Of a stretch of 64,000 nt of DNA, positions 35,788 to 44,869 are shown piece by piece. Numbering within the stretch: position 1 is the stretch's first letter; every line of letters starts with the position of its first letter. A program made the position numbers and the translations under genes. The DNA lies in NCBI RefSeq assembly GCF_004216555.1, contig NZ_SGWQ01000001.1:124001-188000 (forward strand), in the 5' to 3' direction. Source of the DNA: Herbihabitans rhizosphaerae (GTDB lineage Bacteria > Actinomycetota > Actinomycetes > Mycobacteriales > Pseudonocardiaceae). The notes beneath the pieces are model-generated. The model was not told the origin of the DNA and ran no database searches. It saw nothing but the letters and a program-made list of their open reading frames with translations.

Positions 35788-35802
35788 TTGCCACAGTGGC
35801 AA
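35788..35802. promoter_or_regulatory. perfect 15-bp inverted repeat, operator candidate
   Basis: TTGCCAC-A-GTGGCAA is a perfect seven-base-arm palindrome, 16 bases after the XRE regulator stop and 36 bases before the ATG of the next small gene. This is where a cognate XRE regulator could bind to control the small genes. Confidence 0.5.
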
Positions 35803-35837
35803 CGTCGGTTCGATGATCGTTTCTAGCGTCGGACCCT

Positions 35838-36020
35838 ATGAACAGACACCGAGCCCACCGCAGAGTTCACCTGTGCAACGTCCCCGGCTGCACGTCCGTC
35901 CACAACCCGCTGCACACCGGCCCGACCGTTCAACTGCGCGACGACGCCCCTTGGCCCCTGCTCGAACGCCTCCGGCATCTGCCTGCCCCGGCCAGCCACC
36001 CCGAGGCCGGCGATGTCTGA
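35838..36020 (+). CDS. 60-residue protein with Cys/His cluster
   Basis: A small protein starting MNRHRAHRRVHLCNVPGCTS and continuing VHNPLHTGPTVQLRDDAP. One C-x4-C pair with two following His could bind zinc. The rest is Pro-rich with no clear fold. It overlaps the next small gene by eight bases. No family recognised; judged real because of the tight gene packing and the operator-like repeat upstream. Confidence 0.45.
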   Translation: MNRHRAHRRVHLCNVPGCTSVHNPLHTGPTVQLRDDAPWPLLERLRHLPAPASHPEAGDV

Positions 36021-36237
36021 CCCGCACGTCGCCACGCCCGAAGACGTCGATCTCCTCACCGTGCTGTCCCGGCTGCGGGCCCTGCTCGGCGACATCGCAC
36101 AACGGATCGTCGTGGAGCCGATCCCTGACAAGGATTGGCACCGGCTCGCCGAAATCCTTGCGCGCACGGCGCGGCTCGTCCGTCAGCAGATCGTCGTCAA
36201 CACCGATCTCGAACTCGGGGATTCGGGTGGACGATGA
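36013..36237 (+). CDS. small helical protein, paralogue 1
   Basis: A 74-residue helical protein with VDLLTVLSRLRALLGDIAQR and, after a short turn, DKDWHRLAEILARTARLVRQ then QIVVN. The D-W-x2-LA-x2-L-x2-T-x3-VR-x-QIV pattern is shared with the next gene. No known family. Overlaps both neighbours, which supports one transcript controlled by the XRE regulator. Confidence 0.5.
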   Translation: MSDPHVATPEDVDLLTVLSRLRALLGDIAQRIVVEPIPDKDWHRLAEILARTARLVRQQIVVNTDLELGDSGGR

Positions 36238-36430
36238 CGCCGAAGTCACGATGACGAAGCTGATAACCTTGCTCAACGAGGTCGTGATTGAGCGCCGCAA
36301 TGCCGAGTCAATCCTCTTGGACGACTGGTTCAAGCTCGCCGGCCTACTCGAAAAGACGTCCAAGTTTGTGCGAGCGCAAATTGTCGCCACGATCGAGGGG
36401 CCTAAAGATAGGGCCCGGCCCTGCGACTGA
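36227..36430 (+). CDS. small helical protein, paralogue 2
   Basis: A 67-residue protein starting at GTG 36227 (VDDDAEVTMTKLITLLNEVV). Its LLDDWFKLAGLLEKTSKFVR then AQIVATIEG matches the previous protein in helix pattern and key residues, so the two are tandem paralogues. Base composition falls to about 55% GC here, lower than the surroundings, which suggests recent acquisition. An ATG at 36251 is an alternative start. Confidence 0.45.
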   Translation: MDDDAEVTMTKLITLLNEVVIERRNAESILLDDWFKLAGLLEKTSKFVRAQIVATIEGPKDRARPCD

Positions 36431-36464
36431 ATCGCATCCGACATTCCCGGGTCAACAGACGGCT

Positions 36465-37085
36465 GTGATAGAACGGATTGCCGTGGACACCGTTGAACTC
36501 CCACCCATACCAGACCGCGACACCGGGGAGCCGCGCCCGCCGGCGGCTCCCCTTCAGTCGAGCGGCCGCACATCCGAGCCAGGCGAGAAGCGGCGCGCCC
36601 CACAACCTCCCGAAGGCGAAGGGCCAATAATCGAATACTACGTTTCGTCTCGTCGTAGCAAGCTGCAAGGAGCTCTCTTGTATGCGGCGATAGCCATCGT
36701 GTTCCTCATTCTCAAGGACTGGGGATTCGCTTGGATGATCGAAATGCGGTCACTATGGATTGCAGTAGTGCTAATGGGCGGGCTCGGCTATCTGGCGGCG
36801 TCCAGTTTTGAGATGTCCGCAGGGAGCGATTGGTATAGAGAACACGACAACTACGTCAAGATCTATGAGCTCACCACGGTCGAGGTAACGAAACGCGTCG
36901 GCAGTTGGGGTCTCAAGCTTGTCGACAAGAACGGGCGCTCTGTGGAGCCAGGTCTGACGGCAGCTCAATTGAACCCCAAGCTGTGGGACCTCGTCTACAA
37001 CGGCATCTTGCACTCCGTGTGCGACGGCGCCGAAGTCAACTACAGAGCAGTCAAAATGCTCCAACTCGAACGCATCGGACAGTAG
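36465..37085 (+). CDS. two-span membrane protein with C-terminal cytosolic domain
   Basis: A 206-residue protein: Pro-rich N-terminus (about 60 residues), two membrane segments (LLYAAIAIVFLILKDWGF and SLWIAVVLMGGLGYLAA) and a C-terminal domain of about 95 residues (KIYELTTVEVTKRVGSWGLK; LWDLVYNGILHSVCDGAEVN). The end resembles domains on unassigned actinobacterial plasmid or phage-linked membrane proteins. GC is about 53%, much lower than neighbours. It may belong to the XRE module. GTG at 36483 is an alternative start. Confidence 0.55.
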   Translation: MIERIAVDTVELPPIPDRDTGEPRPPAAPLQSSGRTSEPGEKRRAPQPPEGEGPIIEYYVSSRRSKLQGALLYAAIAIVFLILKDWGFAWMIEMRSLWIAVVLMGGLGYLAASSFEMSAGSDWYREHDNYVKIYELTTVEVTKRVGSWGLKLVDKNGRSVEPGLTAAQLNPKLWDLVYNGILHSVCDGAEVNYRAVKMLQLERIGQ

Positions 37086-37092
37086 CCCGCGA

Positions 37093-38310
37093 TCACTCCA
37101 CTCGGACGCCTTTGCCGAGGACGGTGACGCCGCCGGCGCTGACGGTGAAGCGGCCGCGGTCCTCGGCGTGGTCGACGCCGACGGTGGCGCCCGGCTCGAC
37201 CACCACGTTCTTGTCCAGGATCGCCTTGCGCACCACGGCGTTCTTGCCGATCCGCACGCCGGGCAGCAGCACCGCGCCCTCGACCAGCGCGCCGTCGTCC
37301 ACCATCACGTCCGCGCTGATCACCGAGTCGCGCACGGTCGCGCCGGAGATGATCGTGCCGGGGCCGACGATCGACTCCAATGCCGTGCCGGAGTTCACGA
37401 ACTTGGCCGGCGGCAGCGGCGGCGTCGCCGTGCGGATCGGCCAGCGCTGGTTGTACAGGTTGAAGATCGGGTGCACGGACACCAGATCCAGGTGCGCGTC
37501 GTAGTACGCGTCCAGCGTCCCGACGTCACGCCAGTACCCCCGATCGCGCTCGGTCTCGCCCGGCACGGCGTTGTCGTCGAAGTCGTACACGTTCGCAATG
37601 CCCGCGTCGACGAGCATCGGGATGATGTCGCCGCCCATGTCGTGCATCGACTCCGGATCGGCGGCGTCCGCACGCAACGCTTCCAGCAGCACCTCGGTGC
37701 GGAACACGTAGTTGCCCATCGACGCGAAGGTGACCTCCGGATCGTCGGGCACGTGCGGCGGCTGGTCCGGCTTCTCCAGGAATCGGGTGATCTTGCCGGA
37801 GGCGTCGGAGTCAATACAGCCGAACGCCTTCGCCTCGGCGCGCGGCACCCGGATGCCGGCCACGGTCACGCCGGCGTGGGAGTCCACGTGGGACTCGATC
37901 ATCTGCGCCGCGTCCATCCGGTACACGTGGTCGGCGCCGAACACCGCGATGTGGTCGGGCTTCTCGTCGTGCACCAGGTTCAGCGACTGGAAGATCGCGT
38001 CCGCGCTGCCGGTGTACCAGCGCGGGCCGAGCCGCTGTTGCGCCGGAACCGGGGTGATGTACTGACCGAGCACGCTGGACAGCCGCCACGTGGTGGAGAT
38101 GTGCCGGTCCAGCGAGTGCGACTTGTACTGGGTGAGCACGCAGAGCTGGTGAAAACCCGCGTTGACCAGGTTGGACAGCACGAAGTCGATCAGCCGGTAG
38201 TTGCCCCCGAACGGGACAGCGGGCTTCGCCCGGTCGGCCGTCAGCGGCCAGAGCCGCTTTCCCTCGCCGCCGGCGAGCACCATCCCGAGCACGTGAGGCT
38301 GCACCCGCAC
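37093..38310 (-). CDS. glgC: glucose-1-phosphate adenylyltransferase GlgC
   Basis: A 405-residue enzyme making ADP-glucose from glucose-1-phosphate and ATP. N-terminal nucleotide-binding motif [20 protein letters not shown], catalytic [14 protein letters not shown] (Asp), sugar site FLEKPD, and a C-terminal left-handed beta-helix with hexapeptide repeats ([20 protein letters not shown]). The GTG at 38310 gives [15 protein letters not shown], matching mycobacterial GlgC starts. It is divergent from glgA with 51 bases between, so one promoter region serves both. Confidence 0.93.
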   Translation of the reverse strand: MRVQPHVLGMVLAGGEGKRLWPLTADRAKPAVPFGGNYRLIDFVLSNLVNAGFHQLCVLTQYKSHSLDRHISTTWRLSSVLGQYITPVPAQQRLGPRWYTGSADAIFQSLNLVHDEKPDHIAVFGADHVYRMDAAQMIESHVDSHAGVTVAGIRVPRAEAKAFGCIDSDASGKITRFLEKPDQPPHVPDDPEVTFASMGNYVFRTEVLLEALRADAADPESMHDMGGDIIPMLVDAGIANVYDFDDNAVPGETERDRGYWRDVGTLDAYYDAHLDLVSVHPIFNLYNQRWPIRTATPPLPPAKFVNSGTALESIVGPGTIISGATVRDSVISADVMVDDGALVEGAVLLPGVRIGKNAVVRKAILDKNVVVEPGATVGVDHAEDRGRFTVSAGGVTVLGKGVRVE

Positions 38311-38361
38311 GATTGTCGAGGATAGTGACCACGACCCTGGATCCGCACTACCGTCGGGTAC

Positions 38362-39525
38362 GTGCGGATCGGGTTGCTCACGCGCGAGTACCCGCCGGAG
38401 GTGTACGGCGGGGCGGGCGTGCACGTCGATCACCTGGTCGCCTGTCTGCGCGAGTTGATCGAGGTGGAGGTGCATTGCTTCGGCTCGCCGCGCGGTGCGC
38501 ACGGGGTGCACGCGCACGCCGCCGACGCCGCGCTGATCGACGCCAACGCGGCGCTGCGCACCCTGTCGGTGGACCTGTCGATAACCGCCGCCACGGGTGA
38601 TGTCGACCTGGTCCACTCGCACACCTGGTACGCCAATCTCGCCGGTCACCTTTCTCATGTGCTGCACGGAATCCCGCACGTGGTGACCGCGCACTCGCTG
38701 GAGCCGCGCCGGCCGTGGAAGGCCGAGCAGCTCGGCGGCGGGTACCGGCTGTCGTCGTGGGTGGAGCGCACCGCGCTGGAGGCGGCCGACGCGGTGATCG
38801 CGGTCAGCGAGGGCATGCGCGCCGACGTGCTCGCCTGCTATCCGACGCTGGATCCGGCGCGCGTGCACGTGGTGCGCAACGGCATCGACACCAACGCGTT
38901 CCACCCGGTTGAGCGCACGGATGTGTTGCGGCGCTTGGGAATTCGCCCGGACCTGCCGATCGTGCTGTTCGTCGGGCGGATCACCCGGCAGAAGGGCCTG
39001 GCGCACCTGATCGCGGCGGCGCACGCGGTGGACCCGCACGCCCAGGTGGTGCTGTGCGCGGGCGCGCCGGACACCGAGGAGATCGCCACGTCGACGTCGG
39101 CCGCGGTGTCCGAGCTGGCCGCCGCGCGGGACGGCGTGTTCTGGGTACGGGAGATGCTGCCGCCCGAGGATCTGCGCCAGATGCTCAGTGCCGCAACGGT
39201 TTTCGTGTGCCCGTCGGTGTACGAGCCGCTGGGCATCGTGAACCTGGAGGCGATGGCGTGCGGCACCGCCGTGGTGGCCTCCGACGTCGGCGGGATCCCC
39301 GAGGTGGTGGACGACGGGGTGACCGGGGTGCTGGTGCCGTTCGACGAGCACGATCCCGAGGGTTTCGCCGCGGGGCTCGCCTCCGGGGTGAACTCGGTGC
39401 TGGCCGATCGGGCGCTGGCGGCGCGCATGGGCGAGGCGGGGCGGTCGCGGGCGGAGCGGGATTTCGCGTGGACGTCGGTGGCCGAGCAGACCGTGCGGGT
39501 GTACGAATCGGTGCTGCGCGGCTGA
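38362..39525 (+). CDS. glgA: glycogen synthase, actinobacterial GlgA/GlgM type
   Basis: A 387-residue GT4 glycosyltransferase. N-terminal Rossmann domain [20 protein letters not shown]; nucleotide-binding C-terminal domain with [16 protein letters not shown] and the E-x7-E motif [17 protein letters not shown]. In mycobacteria this enzyme uses ADP-glucose to make maltose-1-phosphate or extend alpha-glucans; trehalose brought in by the sug importer would feed the same alpha-glucan pool. Divergent from glgC. Confidence 0.9.
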   Translation: MRIGLLTREYPPEVYGGAGVHVDHLVACLRELIEVEVHCFGSPRGAHGVHAHAADAALIDANAALRTLSVDLSITAATGDVDLVHSHTWYANLAGHLSHVLHGIPHVVTAHSLEPRRPWKAEQLGGGYRLSSWVERTALEAADAVIAVSEGMRADVLACYPTLDPARVHVVRNGIDTNAFHPVERTDVLRRLGIRPDLPIVLFVGRITRQKGLAHLIAAAHAVDPHAQVVLCAGAPDTEEIATSTSAAVSELAAARDGVFWVREMLPPEDLRQMLSAATVFVCPSVYEPLGIVNLEAMACGTAVVASDVGGIPEVVDDGVTGVLVPFDEHDPEGFAAGLASGVNSVLADRALAARMGEAGRSRAERDFAWTSVAEQTVRVYESVLRG

Positions 39526-39587
39526 CGCACAGCTCGCACCCAGGTGACACACAGCGCGTTCCGAATTCGGGCGGCCACGGTTGTCCC

Positions 39588-40829
39588 GTGTCTGTGTGGA
39601 AGAAAGCGAGCGTCCTGACCGCCATTGTGATGACCGCATTCGCCGTGCGGCTGATTTTCTTCGACTACGAGTCGGCGGATTACACGGGATTCGTGCGCAA
39701 CTGGTACGAGTTCATCGAGCAGAATGGCGGATTCGCGGCATTCGAGCACCAGTTCGCGAACTACAACGTGCCGTATCTCTATCTGCTCGCCGGCGCGACG
39801 TATCTGCCGATTCCGCCACTCGTGGCGGTCAAGCTGATCTCGATCGTGTTCGACGGCGTGCTGGGGTGGTACGCGTACCGCCTTCTCGCGACCAGATACC
39901 CGAACGGGTGGGTGGCGCCGGGCGGTGCGGTGGTGACCGTGCTGCTGCCGACGGTGGTGCTGAACAGCTCGATGTGGGCGCAGGCCGACTCGATCTACGT
40001 GGCGTTCTCCGTCGGCGGGCTGTACTACCTGGTACAGCGCCGACCGTGGCTGGCCTGTGTGTCCTTCGGCTTGGCGTTCTCGTTCAAACTGCAGGCGGTG
40101 TTTCTTTTTCCCGTGCTGTTGTTGCTCGCTGTACGCAAATGGCTGCCGTGGCGCGCCTTGCTGGCGATTCCGGGCGTCTATTTCATGCTCGGCGTACCCG
40201 CGCTACTGGCCGGCGCGAGCCCGAGCGCGCTGTTGTCGATCTATCTCGAACAGGCGGACAGCTACGGCCAGTTGACCATGAACGCGCCGAACGCGTACCA
40301 GTTCCTCACCGTGGATTCCTCGGAAACACTCCGGATCGCCGGCGTACTGGTGACCGGCGTGGTGGTACTCGCCCTGATCGTCGCCGCGCGGCGGGTCGAA
40401 CTGACCCCGACCAGGATCGTGCTGGCGGCCACCGTGTCCGCGCTACTGGTGCCGTTCCTGCTGCCGTCGATGCACGAGCGGTACTTCTACACGGCCGACG
40501 TGCTGACCGTGATCGCCGCGTTCTGGCTGCCGCGTGAACTCTGGTACGCGCCGGTGCTCACCCAGTTCGCGTCGCTGTTCTCCTACCTGCCGTTCCTGTC
40601 GATGTCCGGCGGGCCCGGCCGGGTGATCATGGGCGGTCCGCCGCCGGGTGCCGGTCCGGGAATCGTCGTGACCCCCCAGGGTGGTCCCGGCGGCCTGTCG
40701 CCCGCCGTCATCGACTTCCGGATCCTGGCCGCCGCCATGCTCGTGGCGCTGATCGGCGTGCTGGCCGTGACCTGGCGACACTACGGTTCTCAGCGATCTC
40801 AGGTTGGCGCGCGCACCATGGTCACGTGA
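39588..40829 (+). CDS. polytopic GT-C/GT87-like membrane glycosyltransferase
   Basis: A 413-residue integral membrane protein with about nine membrane segments. The first periplasmic loop has the acidic motif [18 protein letters not shown], as in polyprenol-dependent GT-C enzymes, and an external loop near 240-260 has [19 protein letters not shown]. It would transfer a sugar from a lipid carrier outside the membrane. GTG at 39588 lacks a clear ribosome site. Its stop overlaps the GtrA gene as GTGA. Acceptor unknown; a cell-wall or lipoglycan role is inferred. Confidence 0.75.
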   Translation: MSVWKKASVLTAIVMTAFAVRLIFFDYESADYTGFVRNWYEFIEQNGGFAAFEHQFANYNVPYLYLLAGATYLPIPPLVAVKLISIVFDGVLGWYAYRLLATRYPNGWVAPGGAVVTVLLPTVVLNSSMWAQADSIYVAFSVGGLYYLVQRRPWLACVSFGLAFSFKLQAVFLFPVLLLLAVRKWLPWRALLAIPGVYFMLGVPALLAGASPSALLSIYLEQADSYGQLTMNAPNAYQFLTVDSSETLRIAGVLVTGVVVLALIVAARRVELTPTRIVLAATVSALLVPFLLPSMHERYFYTADVLTVIAAFWLPRELWYAPVLTQFASLFSYLPFLSMSGGPGRVIMGGPPPGAGPGIVVTPQGGPGGLSPAVIDFRILAAAMLVALIGVLAVTWRHYGSQRSQVGARTMVT

Positions 40830-41332
40830 CGCGGACGCGCCTGGGGGCGGCGCCCGGGCAGAGGCTGCGGATGGCCTTCGCCCGGTTCGCCACCGCGTCC
40901 CTCGGCGCGACCGCGTTCAGCCAACTCGTGCTCGCCACGCTGTACTGGATCGGCGGCACGAACGCGGTCACCGCGAGCACGGTCGCGTTCCTGGCCGGCG
41001 CGGTGCCGCACTTCCTGGTGATCCGGCGCTGGGCCTGGGACCGGCACGGGCACCTGCGCTGGGACGCCGTCGTCTACACAGTGGTCACGCTCACCGCCGG
41101 CGCGCTGGTGATCCTCGCGACCACGATCGCCGAACGGCAGTTCGCGCCGATGATCGACGGCCGCGGTCTGCGCACGATCGTCGTGGTCGCGGCCTACGTG
41201 GCCAGCGCCGTACCCGTGTTCGTGCTGAAGTTCCTCGTGCTGGACAAGGTGTTCCGTCAGGCGAACGACGCGGCCAGCTCCACCAGGGTGCGCGCACCGA
41301 AACCGGAGGCGCCGGGAACCACCTCGTCGTAG
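40826..41332 (+). CDS. GtrA family membrane protein
   Basis: A 168-residue protein with four membrane segments of the GtrA type (FATASLGATAFSQLVLATLY; TVAFLAGAVPHFLVIRRWAW; VVYTVVTLTAGALVILATTI; VVAAYVASAVPVFVLKFLVL). GtrA proteins help move polyprenyl-linked sugars across the membrane, which suits its coupling to the glycosyltransferase. The last 76 bases overlap the convergent leucyl aminopeptidase, so the C-terminal tail RVRAPKPEAPGTTSS may be dispensable. Confidence 0.8.
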   Translation: MTRTRLGAAPGQRLRMAFARFATASLGATAFSQLVLATLYWIGGTNAVTASTVAFLAGAVPHFLVIRRWAWDRHGHLRWDAVVYTVVTLTAGALVILATTIAERQFAPMIDGRGLRTIVVVAAYVASAVPVFVLKFLVLDKVFRQANDAASSTRVRAPKPEAPGTTSS

Positions 41333-42768
41333 GCCTTCTCCGCGCGGGCAGGGCCGGCGATGTCCAGGTGCGCCCACGAGGTCTCGCCCACGAACGCGCG
41401 CAGGAACGACGCGGCGGCGATCCCGCCGGGCCCCTTCGGCATCTGGCGCACGTCGGCGATGTCGCTGTGCACCGCGTCGGCGACCTCCTCCAGCAGCGGC
41501 ATCCGCCACCACGCCTCGCCGACCCGGCCGCCCGCCTCGGCCACCCGCTCGGCCAGCGCGTCATCCGTGGCGAACAGGCCGGCGGTGCGCACGCCGAGAG
41601 ACACCTTCATCGCGCCGGTCAGCGTCGCGACGTCGACCAGGTGGTCGGGCTTGAGCCGGGCGCGGGCGTATTCGATCGCGTCGGCCAGCACCATGCGCCC
41701 CTCGGCGTCGGTGTTGGTGACCTCGGTGGTCTGGCCGCCGTAGTGCCGCACCACGTCGCCCGGCCGGTACGCCGACCCGGACACGTGGTTCTCCGCGCAC
41801 GGCACCAGACCGGTCACCCGCACCGGCAGTCGCAGCCGCGCGATCGCGATCAGCGCGGAGATCACCGCGGCACCGCCGGCCATATCGGTGCGCATCAGGT
41901 GCATGCCGTCGGCCGGCTTGATCGAGATGCCGCCGGTGTCGAACGTGATCCCCTTGCCGACGAACACCAGGTGCGGGCCGGTCGCGCCGCGCGGCCGCCA
42001 GCTCAGCTCGATCAGCCTCGGCGGCCGGGAGGAGCCGCCGCCGACCGCGAGCACGCCGCCGAACCCGTTGTCGGACAACCAGTTCTCGTCGCGCACGGTG
42101 GCGCGCAGCCCCGGCACGCCGTCGGCGACACGCGCCGCGGTGGACGCCAGCCAGGCCGGGTCCTTCACATTGGACGGGGTGTTCGCCAGGTCCCTGGTGA
42201 ACGCCGTCGCCTCGGCCATGCCGACCGCGTTGGCCACGATCGCGGTGACCTCGGCGATCCGGTCCTCGGCCACGATCAGCCGGACCGTGCGCAGCGTCGG
42301 CAAGGCCTGCTCGGAGGTGACCGTGTAGCCGTAGCCGCCCAGCGTCACGCCGAGCACGAACGCCGCGATCTCCTCCGCGTCGGCACCGTCCTCGAAGCGC
42401 ACCTGGACCGATCGCGCGGCGGTGCGCCCGGCGTCGGAGTCGGACTTGGCCCTGCCGTTGACCGCACGGGCCAGCGCCGCGCCCGCGGTGCGCCACTGCT
42501 TCGGCCCGCCGTCGCCGACCCCGAGCAGCCAGCGCGGCGTGCGGCCGGGCGCGGCGTGCGTCTCGCCCGCCTTGCCGGTGGCGCCGCAGGAGGTGATCCA
42601 CTCCTGGTCGAGCGCGTCGCCGCCCGGTCCCAATGCGACAGTCACCTCGTCGTCTGTCGCCTCGCCGGGGCGGCCGAGCACGACGTGCGGGACACCGCGG
42701 CGCGCGTCGCCGGCGACCTCGACGGTCGGCAGCGGGGTGGGCAGCGTCGGCAGCGGGGAGCGTGGCAA
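41257..42768 (-). CDS. pepA: leucyl aminopeptidase (M17 family)
   Basis: A 503-residue cytosolic aminopeptidase with two metals. The active-site motifs are intact: VGKGITFDTGGISIKPADGM (Lys, Asp) and TNTDAEGRMVLADAI (Asp, Glu, Arg), plus YARARLKPDHLVDVATLTGA. It releases N-terminal residues in protein turnover. The start is a TTG at 42768 with GGAGG four bases before it. The 3' end overlaps the convergent GtrA gene by 76 bases. Confidence 0.92.
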   Translation of the reverse strand: MPRSPLPTLPTPLPTVEVAGDARRGVPHVVLGRPGEATDDEVTVALGPGGDALDQEWITSCGATGKAGETHAAPGRTPRWLLGVGDGGPKQWRTAGAALARAVNGRAKSDSDAGRTAARSVQVRFEDGADAEEIAAFVLGVTLGGYGYTVTSEQALPTLRTVRLIVAEDRIAEVTAIVANAVGMAEATAFTRDLANTPSNVKDPAWLASTAARVADGVPGLRATVRDENWLSDNGFGGVLAVGGGSSRPPRLIELSWRPRGATGPHLVFVGKGITFDTGGISIKPADGMHLMRTDMAGGAAVISALIAIARLRLPVRVTGLVPCAENHVSGSAYRPGDVVRHYGGQTTEVTNTDAEGRMVLADAIEYARARLKPDHLVDVATLTGAMKVSLGVRTAGLFATDDALAERVAEAGGRVGEAWWRMPLLEEVADAVHSDIADVRQMPKGPGGIAAASFLRAFVGETSWAHLDIAGPARAEKAYDEVVPGASGFGARTLVELAASFA

Positions 42769-42796
42769 GGTACCTCCGGACTTCGGGACTTCACGA

Positions 42797-42834
42797 AACG
42801 CCGCCCCGGCTCCGAGTCACGGAGTCGGGGCGTT
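42797..42834 (-). terminator. terminator of the DUF3117 gene
   Basis: GCCCCGGCTCCG (42803-42814) pairs with CGGAGTCGGGGC (42820-42831) with one mismatch around AGTCA, extended by AACG/CGTT-like flanks. It starts 25 bases after the DUF3117 stop on the reverse strand and lies before the aminopeptidase start. Confidence 0.65.
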
Positions 42835-42855
42835 GGTGTGGGGACGGGTCGAGCG

Positions 42856-43023
42856 TCAGCCTGCGGCGGTCTTCAGCGCGTCCCCGAGGGCGCTGGCTTC
42901 CTCCGCCGACATCTCGACGACAAGTCGCCCACCTCCCTCGAGTGGGACGCGCATCACGATGCCCCGACCCTCCTTTGTCACCTCGAGGGGACCGTCACCG
43001 GTCCGGGGCTTCATGGCCGCCAT
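42856..43023 (-). CDS. DUF3117 protein (55 residues)
   Basis: A short gene easily missed by ORF finders. ATG at 43023 follows GGAGGGAG and opens MAAMKPRTGDGPLEVTKEGR, ending VVEMSAEEASALGDALKTAA then G. This matches the actinobacterial DUF3117 family in length and sequence; M. tuberculosis Rv1211 is the homologue I recall at the same place next to glgA and tag. Function unknown. A clear terminator follows. Confidence 0.9.
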   Translation of the reverse strand: MAAMKPRTGDGPLEVTKEGRGIVMRVPLEGGGRLVVEMSAEEASALGDALKTAAG

Positions 43024-43142
43024 AGCGTGCTCCCTCCGTCATGAGCCTGCCGCCCGATCGGCAACCGCCGATCGGGTGAGAGTCATTCTCCCCTATCCAC
43101 TCACGGCGGCGAAATCGAACCGATCATTCGTGTCGCACGATC

Positions 43143-43171
43143 ACTCTGTGATCACAATGTCATCACAGAGT
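43143..43171. promoter_or_regulatory. 10-bp-arm inverted repeat, PaaX operator candidate
   Basis: ACTCTGTGAT (43143-43152) and ATCACAGAGT (43162-43171) are perfect inverted arms around a nine-base spacer, 54 bases before the paaX start. The position and size fit a dimeric regulator site, most simply autoregulation by PaaX with control of the enoyl-CoA hydratase. Confidence 0.6.
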
Positions 43172-43225
43172 CGGTCATGTGGGTGATGTGGCGACAATGC
43201 GCGGCAACCTGCCAGACTCGCGATC

Positions 43226-44038
43226 GTGCGTGCCAGATCAGCGCTGTTCGACGTGTACGGCGGATACCTGCGCTCTCGGGGCGGGTCCGCCGCGATCGCC
43301 GCGCTGGTTCGTCTGCTCGAACCGCTGGGCTTCGGCGCGCCCGCCATTCGGACCGCGGTGTCGCGCATGGTGCGCCAGGGCTGGCTCGCCCCGATCCGCC
43401 TCGACGACGGCCCCGGATACACGCTGACCCCGCGCGGGCAGCGGCGGCTGGACGAGGCCGGCGCGCGGATCTACCGCACCCGACCGTCCACCTGGGACGG
43501 CCGCTGGCACGTGGTGGTGCTGGAGGACCTACCGGTGCGGCACGCGCGCGACCGGCTGGCGTCCTCGCTGCGGTTGCTCGGGTACGGGCCGCTGGGGCCG
43601 GCCACCTGGGTGGCACCCCGCCCGTCGCCGGAGATCGCCGAGGTACTGGCCGGCGAGGAGGTGCTCGCCCGGGTGTTCCACGGCGAGCTGGACGGCGGTG
43701 TCGACGGCGGGGACACCGCGCTCGCCACCCGCGCGTGGGACCTGGACACGCTGGGCCGCGACTACCGGGCGTTCGTGTCCGAATGGGACGAGCGAATGTC
43801 CGAAGTAGACGGTGACTCGCCGGCCGAGGCGTTCGCCGCGTCGCAGCGGCTGCTGCACGCGTGGCGGAAGTTCCTGTTCCGCGATCCGGGCCTGCCCGAC
43901 GAGCTGCTGCCGGCCGACTGGCCGGGACACAGGGCGGCCCGGTTCTTCGACGAGCACACCGCGCGGCTCGCGCCGGCGGCCAAGGAGTTCCTGGACGACT
44001 GCCTCAACCGGGGCGGCCGGACCAGGTCGAGTGCGTGA
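43226..44038 (+). CDS. paaX: PaaX family transcriptional repressor
   Basis: A 270-residue repressor. The N-terminal winged helix (SALFDVYGGYLRSRGGSAAI; TAVSRMVRQGWLAPIRLDDG; YTLTPRGQRRLDEA), the central domain (WDGRWHVVVLEDLPVRHARD) and the C-terminal PaaX domain (FLFRDPGLPDELLPADWPGH) are all present. In phenylacetate degraders PaaX is released by phenylacetyl-CoA. The next gene, an enoyl-CoA hydratase/isomerase, starts 19 bases later. The other paa genes are absent here. Confidence 0.9.
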   Translation: MRARSALFDVYGGYLRSRGGSAAIAALVRLLEPLGFGAPAIRTAVSRMVRQGWLAPIRLDDGPGYTLTPRGQRRLDEAGARIYRTRPSTWDGRWHVVVLEDLPVRHARDRLASSLRLLGYGPLGPATWVAPRPSPEIAEVLAGEEVLARVFHGELDGGVDGGDTALATRAWDLDTLGRDYRAFVSEWDERMSEVDGDSPAEAFAASQRLLHAWRKFLFRDPGLPDELLPADWPGHRAARFFDEHTARLAPAAKEFLDDCLNRGGRTRSSA

Positions 44039-44057
44039 CCCGACACGGAGGTTGATC

Positions 44058-44849
44058 TTGTCTGACCAGGTGCTGCTGACCGAGGACGCCGGCGGTGTGC
44101 GCACGCTGACGCTGAACCGCCCGGATTCGTTCAACTCGATGACCACGCACCTCAAGGAGGAGCTGCTCGCCGCGCTGCGGGCGGCGGCCGAGGACGAGTC
44201 GGTGCGCGCGGTCGTGCTCACCGGATCCGGCCGGGCGTTCTGTGCCGGGCAGGACCTCAAGGAGCACGTGGCCGCGCTGACCTCGGGCGACGACTCTCCA
44301 CTTCGGACGGTCGAGCTGCACTACAACCCGATCGTGGAGACGATCACCGGCATGGGCAAGCCGGTGATCGCCGCGGTGAACGGCACCGCGGCCGGCGCCG
44401 GCGCGTCCTTCGCGTACGCGTGTGACCTGCGGATCGCCGCGCGCGGCGCGAAGTTCATGATGGCCTTCGCCGGGATCGGGCTGACCGCGGACTCCGGCGC
44501 GTCCTGGACGTTGCCGAGGCTGATCGGCTACGGGCGCGCGATGGAGATCATGCTGCTGGGCAACCCGGTGACCGCCGAGGAGGCGCTGAACATCGGGATG
44601 GTCAACCAGGTCGTGGACGACGACGCGGTGCTGTCCACGGCGGTGGCGCTGGCCGGCCGGCTGGCGACCGGTCCGACCTCGGCGTACGCGGAGATCAAGT
44701 CGGCGATGCTGACCGCCGCGTCGGCCGATCTGTCCGCCGCGCTGGCGCACGAGGGTGTCGGACAGAACAAGCTCGGCGCCACGGCCGATCACCGGGAGGC
44801 GGTCGACGCCTTCGTGAACAAGCGCAAGCCCACCTTCACCGGCCACTGA
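44058..44849 (+). CDS. enoyl-CoA hydratase/isomerase family protein (PaaG-like)
   Basis: A 263-residue crotonase-fold enzyme. The oxyanion-hole strands are VVLTGSGRAFCAGQDLKEHV and AAVNGTAAGAGASFAYACDL, and the active-site region FAGIGLTADSGASWTLPRLI carries Asp in the place of the second catalytic Glu, as in PaaG-type ring-epoxide isomerases. TTG start at 44058 with GGAGG six bases upstream. Co-transcribed with paaX, so a step in phenylacetyl-CoA or a related aromatic acyl-CoA route is likely. Confidence 0.88.
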   Translation: MSDQVLLTEDAGGVRTLTLNRPDSFNSMTTHLKEELLAALRAAAEDESVRAVVLTGSGRAFCAGQDLKEHVAALTSGDDSPLRTVELHYNPIVETITGMGKPVIAAVNGTAAGAGASFAYACDLRIAARGAKFMMAFAGIGLTADSGASWTLPRLIGYGRAMEIMLLGNPVTAEEALNIGMVNQVVDDDAVLSTAVALAGRLATGPTSAYAEIKSAMLTAASADLSAALAHEGVGQNKLGATADHREAVDAFVNKRKPTFTGH

Positions 44850-44869
44850 CCGCGGCGGCACCCGGCGGG

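Noticed and set aside
37093-39639. GlgC extended by over 400 residues at the N-terminus
   Set aside because: The extension is the shadow of the divergent glgA gene; homologues begin at the GTG at 38310.
41257-42768. A frameshift in the aminopeptidase because of its missing ATG
   Set aside because: A TTG with GGAGG at the right distance explains the start, and all catalytic motifs are in one frame.
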